From an uncultured Oscillospiraceae bacterium (lineage in GTDB: Bacteria > Bacillota > Clostridia > Oscillospirales > Oscillospiraceae), in NCBI GenBank assembly GCA_934589525.1, contig CAKTOB010000001.1:1-64000 (forward strand): a DNA stretch of 64,000 nt, read 5' to 3'. Shown here in pieces: positions 57,641-64,000 of this stretch. Position 1 is the stretch's first letter. Each line of letters starts with the position of its first letter. Under the pieces are notes generated by a model. It saw only the letters and a list, made by a program, of their open reading frames with translations. It had not been told where the DNA came from and ran no database searches. A program made the position numbers and the translations under genes.

Positions 57641-58630
57641 TTAGAAATACTTCTTGGAAGCCAGGTCGATCTGGCGGCTGGTTTCCTCGTAGACACCGGG
57701 GAAGGTGGACATGGCCAGACCCTGGGAGGCACCGGGGATGAAGTAGAGCTTGCCGCACTCCCGGCAGGCCCGGTCCACTTCGCGGGCCACGTCCTCGGGC
57801 TTCCAGCCGGGGTAGTCGATGGTGGCGCTGTCAACGCCGCCCATGAAGGAGATCTTGCCGCCGTACTGGCGGATCAGCTCCGGGATATTGTTGGAGGTCA
57901 TGACACCCTGCCAGATGTCAATGCCCATGTCGATCATATCCGGCACCAGAGTGGCGGCGTAGGAATCGGAGTGGTGGACAATGAGCTCCACGCCGTGGTC
58001 CTTATAATACTTGTAGATCTTCATGTAGCAGGGCTTGATGAACTCCCGGAACATCTCGGGGGACAGGAAGGTGGACTGCTGGCTGCCCCAGTCGTCGTGG
58101 TGGAAGAGGGCATCGGGCTTAATGTAGGTGCAGATCTCCTTGGCAAGGTCCAACTCAAACTGGGTGATCCGCTCCAGAATTTCATGCATTTCATCGGGGT
58201 ACTCATAGAACGCCATGAGGCAGTTCTGGATCTCCATCAGGTAGTGGCTCTGCTCAAACACGCCGGGGGCAATGAAGGTGGTGCAGAACTGCTCTGTACG
58301 GTCTACCTTTTCCGCAGCCTCAATGAAGGGCTCCCATTCCTGGGCACTGTAGACCACGTTGGGCACCTTCAGATACTTCTGCCACTCCTCCACGTCCTTG
58401 ATGACGATCTTATCCGGGGTGTGGACCGGGAAGGGACCGGGAGTACCGGCAGGGAAGGAGCGGGTCACGCCCCAGGCATTGACCACATTCAGCTCGCCGG
58501 GCTTGGGGGCAGGGTTGTGGGCGGAAAAGGCGTTGCCCACCTGCATGGCGAAGGCTTCATACTGGTTGACAAAGCGGTCCGGATGGCCGCCGTGAATGGT
58601 TTCCAACAGGTTTTGACGTTTGGTTAACAT
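57641..58630 (-). CDS. Uroporphyrinogen decarboxylase/MtaA-like protein
   Basis: A 329-residue TIM-barrel protein of the UroD superfamily, closer to the MtaA/CmuA-like methyltransferases than to heme-pathway UroD (no R-Q-A-G-R N-terminal motif). The zinc-binding H-x-C of methyltransferases is replaced by H220-S-D222, and no third Cys ligand is seen, so a Zn-thiolate methyl transfer is doubtful. No corrinoid protein gene is nearby. It is the last gene of an operon with an N-acetyltransferase and a GPH symporter. The start at 58630 has AGGAGG upstream. Substrate unknown. Confidence 0.8.
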   Translation of the reverse strand: MLTKRQNLLETIHGGHPDRFVNQYEAFAMQVGNAFSAHNPAPKPGELNVVNAWGVTRSFPAGTPGPFPVHTPDKIVIKDVEEWQKYLKVPNVVYSAQEWEPFIEAAEKVDRTEQFCTTFIAPGVFEQSHYLMEIQNCLMAFYEYPDEMHEILERITQFELDLAKEICTYIKPDALFHHDDWGSQQSTFLSPEMFREFIKPCYMKIYKYYKDHGVELIVHHSDSYAATLVPDMIDMGIDIWQGVMTSNNIPELIRQYGGKISFMGGVDSATIDYPGWKPEDVAREVDRACRECGKLYFIPGASQGLAMSTFPGVYEETSRQIDLASKKYF

Positions 58631-58661
58631 AATATATTCCTCCTGATTTGATAAAATCTCT

Positions 58662-59438
58662 TTACTGGCAAAGGGGAACCTGGAGTCCAAATTGGGTTTC
58701 CAGCAATTCCTTGATGTTCTCCCGGGGAACTTCCTGTTCCAGGTATACGCCCCGCTGGAAGGTCAGATAGGTGTCTCCCCGGAGACCCAGCCAGCCCTCC
58801 GCCGTACAGCGGTACACCGCCCGCTTGCGCCGGAAGGGGGAATCCGGGTTCAGGGAATAATAGCCGTTGAGCATCTCAAAATCCACATCCAGGTAGGGTT
58901 CATCCCGGAATTTCAGCATCCGCACCGGATTTTCCCCTTCCAGATAGACGATGACATACTGCCCGTCCTCCAAAAGGACCTGAAAGCGCTCATAGCAGAT
59001 TTCCTGGATACCGGCGTGATCCAGGTTCAGGATGCCCTTGGGGCCCCGGCCACCGAAGCCCACGTCACAGTACCACCGTTCTTCTCCAAACCGGACCACA
59101 ATGCCCCGGTGAGAAATGGGCCGTGGCTCAGGCCTTCCCTGAATGCACCGGACTCCCACACAGTGGCAATCATAGCCCAGAGCTTGCAGCAGCAGATAAA
59201 ACAGCTTGTTGAGCTCAAAGCAGTAGCCGCCCCGGCGGTGGGTCACGATTTTCTGAAACAGGGCCTCGGGCTCCAGGGAGGGCTGGGCCTTCTCCTCCGT
59301 CAGCTCTAAGTCCTCAAAAGGGATGTGCTCCAAATGGGCCCGGACCAGCCCTTGCAGGCTCTCCGGGCTCAAGTCCCGGGGCCGCTCCGCCCCCATGCGG
59401 GCAAGATAGGCATTGATGTCTAAAGCAAAGTCTTCCAT
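58662..59438 (-). CDS. nat: Arylamine N-acetyltransferase
   Basis: A 258-residue NAT with the full catalytic triad at canonical spacing: Cys73 (R-G-G-Y-C-F-E-L-N), His110 (S-H-R-G-I-V-V) and Asp125 (C-D-V-G-F-G). NATs transfer acetyl from acetyl-CoA to arylamines and hydrazines, and in gut bacteria can act on drugs such as 5-aminosalicylate. The natural substrate here is unknown. The start at 59438 has AGGAA upstream. It is 2 bp after the symporter gene. Confidence 0.92.
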   Translation of the reverse strand: MEDFALDINAYLARMGAERPRDLSPESLQGLVRAHLEHIPFEDLELTEEKAQPSLEPEALFQKIVTHRRGGYCFELNKLFYLLLQALGYDCHCVGVRCIQGRPEPRPISHRGIVVRFGEERWYCDVGFGGRGPKGILNLDHAGIQEICYERFQVLLEDGQYVIVYLEGENPVRMLKFRDEPYLDVDFEMLNGYYSLNPDSPFRRKRAVYRCTAEGWLGLRGDTYLTFQRGVYLEQEVPRENIKELLETQFGLQVPLCQ

Positions 59439-59440
59439 GG

Positions 59441-60823
59441 TTATTTCCTGTCGATCTCCGCCTGGCACTGGGCGATCTTCTCCCGGGTCAGCTTGTAGCC
59501 GAAAATCAGCAGCACCGCGCCCACGGCGCAGAGAATGGCAGGGATCAGGCCCAGGGCTACGGTCATGCTCCGGCGGGCAGCCCCCTCCAGAACGATGCCG
59601 GAGTGCCAGCCCACGCTGGCAAGACAGGCAGTAACAATGGTGCCCCGGAGGAACACGCCCACTTTCAGAGGCAGGTTTTGCAGTCCCATGATCCAGCCCG
59701 CGGCGTTCTTGCCGGTTTTCCAGGTGGTATACACCACGGTGTCGGCGTAAAGGGCGGGAGAGGTGGAATAGGCAATGCCGTAGAAGAACTGGGCCACGGT
59801 CATCAGGGCAATGACCGCCACGGCGCTGTTATAGAACACATAGATGAGCCCCAGGGCAACGGCCATGCCCAGGAAGGACACAATGGTGGTGGTCCGGTTG
59901 GACAGGGCGGTGGCAATATACCGGGTGGCAAAGGAACCGGCAATGGCACCCAGGGCAATGGCCAGGGCGTAGGGGACCATGAGACCGGGGTTGCCCATGG
60001 CATCCCGGAAGTAGTAGATGGCCGCGGCGGCGGTAACGAACTTCACGCACCACTTGGCCAGGTCTGCCGCCATGAGGATCATCAGCTGAGGATTCTGGAA
60101 CAAAGACCTAAACATATCGGGAATGGAAACCTTGGAGCCAGCCTTGGACGCGGACTGGGTTTCGATCTCCTCGTAGCCTTCCGTCATCTTAAAGTGGGCA
60201 TAATAGCCCAGAACCATCAGGATCCCCAGGCAGAAGGCCGCAGCGGCGAACTTGTTCCGTTCTCCCACAAAGTTTGCAAGCAGGGTGGCAAAGGGCAGAC
60301 CCAGGTAGGTAAAGAGCAGGGAGCCAATGTTATTCCAGGTGCCCCGGGAGGAAGCCAGGGTGGCCCGGTCCTCAGGAGTCTTCCCCACCACGGATACCAG
60401 GGTGGCGTTGGCCACATAGGCAATGTTCCACACCACATGGGAGGCAATGGCGGCGACGATGATCAGCACCGCGGAGAGGATCTCGTTATCGCCGATGCGG
60501 ATGAACTGGAAGGCGTACAGGAAGGGCACCACCCAGGGCACCAGAATCAGCCAGGACCGGTAGCGGCCCCACTTTTTCGCCTTGGTGCCGTTGAGGATGC
60601 CGCCGTAGATCCAGGACAGGCAGGCATCCACAATGGAGAAAACGGAGTTGATGAGGGCGGCAATGGCCGTGCCGAAGCCCGCCAGATCCGTCAGGAAGGT
60701 CATAAAATAGAAGGTTTCGATATTGCTCATCAGGCTGAAGCCCGCGTCCCCCACACCGAACAGGTATTTGAGGGATTTGCTCAGGCCTTTTGGTTTTTGG
60801 TTCTGCTGCGCTGTTTCTTTCAT
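59441..60823 (-). CDS. GPH-family (MFS_2) sodium/cation symporter
   Basis: A 460-residue transporter with twelve TM helices of the glycoside-pentoside-hexuronide family: G-V-G-D-A-G near residues 23-28, then D-A-C-L-S-W-I-Y-G-G and K-W-G-R-Y-R-S-W in the first intracellular loop. Members import melibiose, glucuronides and similar compounds with Na+ or H+. It heads the operon GPH-nat-UroD-like under a good promoter and is divergent from a PucR-type regulator. Confidence 0.87.
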   Translation of the reverse strand: MKETAQQNQKPKGLSKSLKYLFGVGDAGFSLMSNIETFYFMTFLTDLAGFGTAIAALINSVFSIVDACLSWIYGGILNGTKAKKWGRYRSWLILVPWVVPFLYAFQFIRIGDNEILSAVLIIVAAIASHVVWNIAYVANATLVSVVGKTPEDRATLASSRGTWNNIGSLLFTYLGLPFATLLANFVGERNKFAAAAFCLGILMVLGYYAHFKMTEGYEEIETQSASKAGSKVSIPDMFRSLFQNPQLMILMAADLAKWCVKFVTAAAAIYYFRDAMGNPGLMVPYALAIALGAIAGSFATRYIATALSNRTTTIVSFLGMAVALGLIYVFYNSAVAVIALMTVAQFFYGIAYSTSPALYADTVVYTTWKTGKNAAGWIMGLQNLPLKVGVFLRGTIVTACLASVGWHSGIVLEGAARRSMTVALGLIPAILCAVGAVLLIFGYKLTREKIAQCQAEIDRK

Positions 60824-60950
60824 GGACGATTACCTCCAAACAGTTTCTCGGTGTTTCCCGAAATCCGCAGGGCCCTTGCGCATTCCAGAGGAACAAATTT
60901 GCCAGCGGTTGGAACGAACGTAGAATGCTTTGTACATTCTGTATGTATTT

Positions 60951-60979
60951 ATCCTACATTTTTCGCTTCGTCTTGTCAA
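60951..60979 (-). promoter_or_regulatory. Promoter of the GPH operon
   Basis: On the minus strand, TTGACA (60974-60979), a 17-bp spacer and TAGGAT (60951-60956). Confidence 0.8.
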
Positions 60980-61029
60980 TTGAAACATGACAGCGAAAAG
61001 AAAGTTCCTAAATTTGTTGAGAACGGCCA

Positions 61030-61058
61030 TTGCGTTTCCTAATTTTCTAGGATACAAT
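61030..61058 (+). promoter_or_regulatory. Promoter of the PucR-type regulator gene
   Basis: TTGCGT (61030-61035), a 17-bp spacer and TACAAT (61053-61058). Confidence 0.7.
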
Positions 61059-61093
61059 AAGCACAAATTGTCAGCCACTTAGGAGGGAGCTTC

Positions 61094-62620
61094 ATGGAAG
61101 AGAGCATGGTGCTGAATTTGCAGATGATCGCGGACCATTTAGACGAACTATTGTGGGAGCACCGCATGGAGGCCCGGGAGGATGTCCCCCGGTTTCGCTG
61201 CTGTCAGGTCTATTGGGGCCAGGAGCAGCTGGAGGAAAGCGCGGTGTATCTGGTGCCGGAGGAGCTGGGCAGCACCTTCCCGGTGGATGCCTACAGCTAT
61301 ATCGCATGCGGAGACCTGCATGGGGCGGCCCCCCACATTGAGGGGCTCCATCGGCCTGTGTATCAGGTGATGAACCTTCTGGTTTCCGTCTTCCAGAAAT
61401 ACCACGATTTTGAAAACCAGCTGAACCAGATCGTCACCGGCGGCGGCTCCTTGGTGGACCTGTGCCGGGCAGGCAGTACCTTTTTTGAAAACCCCATTTA
61501 TATTCACGACAATCTGTTTTCCGTCATTGCCCTGTCCTCCCGGGTGGAAGGAATGCTGAAATTCGAGTACAACGAAAAAACCGGTAAGCTCTATATTCCC
61601 TTGTGGCTCATCAACGAATTTAAATACGACGAGGACTACCAGCACACCCTGACCCAGTCCGGGGCAGGGATCTGGGACAATGAGCAGTACCCCTACACCA
61701 TGCGCAGTCTTTATGTAAACCTGCGCAGCGGCCAGACCTACTATGGGCGGCTGCTCATTAACGAACTGGGCACGAGACTTCTGCCAGGGCAATTCCGGGC
61801 GGCGGAATATCTGGCCCAATATGCCGTCAAACTCATCCAGCGGGACCAGGCGGATTCCAGCCACCGGTATTGGGGTTTGGAAGATACCTTCATCGGCCTC
61901 ATGCAGGGCCAAAACGTAGACAACCGGGACCTGCAAACCACCCTGAATATTTTAGGCTGGAGCCCCATGGGAAAATACCTGTGCATCAAGCTGTGCAACC
62001 AGGATGAATCTCTGTCCGTAAAGCCCGACAAGGTGCTCAACAGCACCCTGTCCTTAAAAATCAACGGCAGCTTCACTTTCCGCTGTGAGGGGAAACTCTG
62101 CATCGTGGTGGACCAGACCCAGCCGGGCACGGACATCGGCAGCCTCCGGCACGTTCTCTCCCCCATGATCCGGGACAGCTGCATGTACGCAGGCCTCTCC
62201 AGCACCATCGACGGCATCCGGGACCTGAAACTGGGCTTCCGCCAGGCGGACATCGCCCTGGAGCACATTCTCCGGGAGGACAACAGCCACTGGGTCATGG
62301 CCTTTGAAGACTGCGCCCTGGCCTATATCCGCGGCTGCGCCCTGAAAGAGCTCCCCACCTCCATGCTCTGCGACAGCACCCTGGAAACCCTCCGCCGCCA
62401 CGACCGCCAGTTCGGCACCGAATACTACAAAACCCTGCGGCAGTACCTTTTGCAGGAACGCAACATCCCCCGCACCGCCGAGGCCCTCATCATCCACCGC
62501 ACCACATTGACCTACCGCCTGCAAAAAATCGCCCAACTGGTCCACATGGACCTGGAAGACCCGGAAAAACGGCTGTATTTGCTGCTGTCGTTCTATTTGC
62601 AGGAACACGAGGGAAGTTGA
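61094..62620 (+). CDS. PucR-family transcriptional regulator
   Basis: A 508-residue regulator. It has a long N-terminal sensory region (about 1-330) without a recognisable ligand domain, a GGDEF-like/PucR central domain, and the C-terminal HTH_30 helix-turn-helix (R-T-A-E-A-L-I-I-H-R-T-T-L-T-Y-R-L, about 465-481). PucR-type proteins usually activate adjacent catabolic genes. It is transcribed away from the GPH-nat-UroD-like operon, which is its likely target. An RBS (AGGAGG) precedes the ATG. Confidence 0.87.
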   Translation: MEESMVLNLQMIADHLDELLWEHRMEAREDVPRFRCCQVYWGQEQLEESAVYLVPEELGSTFPVDAYSYIACGDLHGAAPHIEGLHRPVYQVMNLLVSVFQKYHDFENQLNQIVTGGGSLVDLCRAGSTFFENPIYIHDNLFSVIALSSRVEGMLKFEYNEKTGKLYIPLWLINEFKYDEDYQHTLTQSGAGIWDNEQYPYTMRSLYVNLRSGQTYYGRLLINELGTRLLPGQFRAAEYLAQYAVKLIQRDQADSSHRYWGLEDTFIGLMQGQNVDNRDLQTTLNILGWSPMGKYLCIKLCNQDESLSVKPDKVLNSTLSLKINGSFTFRCEGKLCIVVDQTQPGTDIGSLRHVLSPMIRDSCMYAGLSSTIDGIRDLKLGFRQADIALEHILREDNSHWVMAFEDCALAYIRGCALKELPTSMLCDSTLETLRRHDRQFGTEYYKTLRQYLLQERNIPRTAEALIIHRTTLTYRLQKIAQLVHMDLEDPEKRLYLLLSFYLQEHEGS

Positions 62621-63022
62621 CAGTGGACAGTTGACAGTTGACAGTTATGTCCCAATTGACAATGGACAATGGACAATTGACAATTATTGGGGCGACCTGC
62701 GTTGTTCATTTCGACCCTTCCGTTAAAGGATGTAGGGAACGGCCTGTGTACCGTTCCGGGAACGCTGCGAATATATAACGTGCGGTTGAATGGAATCACG
62801 CAATGTAGCGGCGATGATTCATCGCCAAGCAACGTTTCGAATACAACCTGTGCGGTTTCACTGGAGGGTGGTTCCATTCAACCGCACAAGTTATACATGC
62901 AACGTGGTATATTCTTTAACCAACGCAATTCCAAAACGGACACGTCCGTCCACAATAACTGTCAACTGTCAACTGTCAACTTAGAACCAATTGTCAATTG
63001 TCCATTGTCAATTGTCAATTTT
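62621..63022. repeat. Symmetric repeat block with inverted tandem 8-mers at both ends
   Basis: The left end holds GTTGACAGTTGACAGT-type then CAATTGACAATGGACAATGG-type arrays (62624-62690). The right end has their inverse (62955-63020). Between them lie a GTAGGGAACGGCC hairpin (62733-62760), linkers, and the GCAATGTAGCGGCGATGATT hairpin module (62803-62838). No gene is visible. Confidence 0.8.
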
Positions 63023-63076
63023 TTAAAAAGCCGCCCCCAACCACCTGACACTTTGTCCGGACGGTTGGGGGCGCGG
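63021..63076 (-). terminator. Terminator of the GH3 gene
   Basis: On the minus strand, CGCCCCCAACC and GGTTGGGGGCGG arms with a loop of about 20 nt, followed by CTTTTTAAAAAA. Confidence 0.8.
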
Positions 63077-64000
63077 TTATTCTTCTTTGGTCAGCTGCTC
63101 TACCAGGGTCAGGACCCGGGCGGCGGAGCGTTCCAGGAGGGGGCGGGGGAGGGTGCCGGAGCGGAGGGCTCGGAGGCAGCGCTCAAATTCTTCCCGGGTG
63201 CCGGGGAGGAACAGGTCGCCGCCGGCCAGGACGGTCATGGCGCCGTTGGACAGAGAGCGGCGCTTTCCCTGGGGCTTTAAGCGGGCTTCCCTGCCCCAGT
63301 CCGCAATGACCACTCCCCGGAAGCCCAGCTCCCGGCGGAGGACGTTTTCTACCAGGTCCCGGCGCAGGGCCGTGGGGAAGCCGTTGGACAGGGCCGGGGC
63401 GGTGAGAACACCCAAGGGGCCGCCCTCCCGGATGCACAGACCGAAGGCCCGGAAGGGGCCCTCCCGCAAAGCCCGCTGGGAATAGCGGCTGTCGGCCCCC
63501 TTGGTTGCGCCGGGCCAGGGCCGGGGGGCGAAGGAGCCGATGACCACGCCCCGGCCCTTGTGCCGCTGCACGCCCCGGGTAAGGGCCGCCGCCATGAGGC
63601 CGCTGACCAGGGGGTCTTCGGAGCAGCGCTCATAATTCTCTCCGCACAGAATGCTTCTGTGCAGGTCCAGCACCGGGGCCAGCCACAGGTGGACACCCAG
63701 GTTCTCCATTTCTTCCCCGATCACATCCCCAAAGAGCTCCGCCGCGGCCACATCAAAGCTCTGGGCCATGGAGGCCGCCACGGGGACGGCGGTGGAAAAC
63801 AGGACCTTTTCCTTACTTTTTGGGCTTGTTCTTCCCTGGACTTTTCCGAATCTCCGGGGCTTTTCCGGCTTCGCTTCCTGCTCCTTCCGACGCAGCAGCA
63901 GGCCCTGAGGGCCCCGGGCCATTACAAGAGAGGGAATGCCTTTAAGGGCAGCGGTGGTTTCCCCGGCGGCACCTTGCCTGGGCTCCTTCCCTCTGCCGAA
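63077..64000 (-). CDS. Glycoside hydrolase family 3 protein (partial, 5 prime end outside window)
   Basis: The frame stays open to the window edge, so the true start lies beyond 64000; the in-frame ATG at 63922 lies inside the domain. The visible 307 residues cover a GH3 (alpha/beta)8 domain: G-I-P-S-L-V-M-A-R-G-P-Q-G-L, then G-E-N-Y-E-R-C-S-E-D-P, and the nucleophile Asp in G-V-V-I-A-D-W-G. The protein ends about 70 residues after the nucleophile, so no C-terminal sandwich domain follows; it is either a single-domain or a domain-permuted GH3. The substrate is probably a beta-glycoside. Confidence 0.8.
   Translation of the reverse strand, partial: FGRGKEPRQGAAGETTAALKGIPSLVMARGPQGLLLRRKEQEAKPEKPRRFGKVQGRTSPKSKEKVLFSTAVPVAASMAQSFDVAAAELFGDVIGEEMENLGVHLWLAPVLDLHRSILCGENYERCSEDPLVSGLMAAALTRGVQRHKGRGVVIGSFAPRPWPGATKGADSRYSQRALREGPFRAFGLCIREGGPLGVLTAPALSNGFPTALRRDLVENVLRRELGFRGVVIADWGREARLKPQGKRRSLSNGAMTVLAGGDLFLPGTREEFERCLRALRSGTLPRPLLERSAARVLTLVEQLTKEE

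Noticed and set aside
62621..62690. Possible CRISPR-like array of short repeats
   Set aside because: Units are 7 to 8 bp, contiguous and degenerate, with no spacers, leader or cas genes.

Overview
The window looks like chromosome of a strictly anaerobic, moderately GC-rich, Gram-positive gut Clostridia member, most likely Oscillospiraceae or a close relative. The evidence is an rnfCDGEAB-type Rnf complex, a reverse rubrerythrin with rubredoxin and a PerR-like regulator, SepF/DivIVA division genes, a T-box leader before ileS, a miaB-mutS-mutL-miaA-hfq block, TTGACA-N17-TATAAT promoters, and many palindromic intergenic repeats. No tRNA, rRNA or CRISPR array was seen.

Layout. 0-1.6 kb: composite palindromic repeats around a DUF4160/DUF2442 pair. 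1.6-6.1 kb (+): trmB, mnmG, an M14 peptidase and a HAD phosphatase. 6.1-9.4 kb: a NitT/TauT-type ABC importer divergent from a Crp/Fnr-family regulator. 9.5-11.5 kb (+): a DUF2238 membrane protein, cdsA and a DUF1292 gene. 11.7-13.4 kb (-): padR, a 48-residue ORF and a DUF1700/DUF4097 gene. 13.4-17.6 kb: an accessory-looking stretch with an XRE regulator, MFS transporter, nucleoside phosphorylase, an unknown membrane protein and a type I toxin-antitoxin element. 17.7-22.7 kb (-): the Rnf operon, with a fused RnfD-RnfG. 23.1-25.4 kb (-): two PII-like proteins and a DUF1538 membrane protein. 25.5-25.9 kb: a SAM riboswitch before a small unknown gene.

26.0-35.9 kb (-) is the most unusual region. 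A sigma-A promoter, a cobalamin riboswitch and a terminator precede nine closely packed genes: a Dpp/Nik-type ABC importer (binding protein, two permeases, two ATPases), two divergent nitrogenase component-1-like subunits, a NifH-like reductase and a NifB-like radical SAM protein. Nif-specific partners such as nifEN are absent from the window. This suggests a B12-responsive uptake and reductive pathway for an unidentified substrate, not nitrogen fixation.

36.1-50.1 kb (-) is core housekeeping: T-box-ileS, divIVA, sepF, a YggS-like gene, hfq, miaA, a CrtO-like gene, mutL, a CPBP protease, mutS and miaB. 50.3-51.9 kb (+) encodes a zinc-ribbon/TM/parvulin protein. 52-54 kb holds a second copy of the type I toxin-antitoxin element and an oxidative-stress cluster (rubredoxin, reverse rubrerythrin, PerR-like). 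54-57.6 kb holds an SGNH hydrolase, a NusG-II-domain protein and birA-bioY. 57.6-62.6 kb holds a GPH symporter, an arylamine N-acetyltransferase and a UroD/MtaA-like protein, divergent from a PucR-type regulator. The window ends inside a GH3 glycosidase gene on the minus strand.
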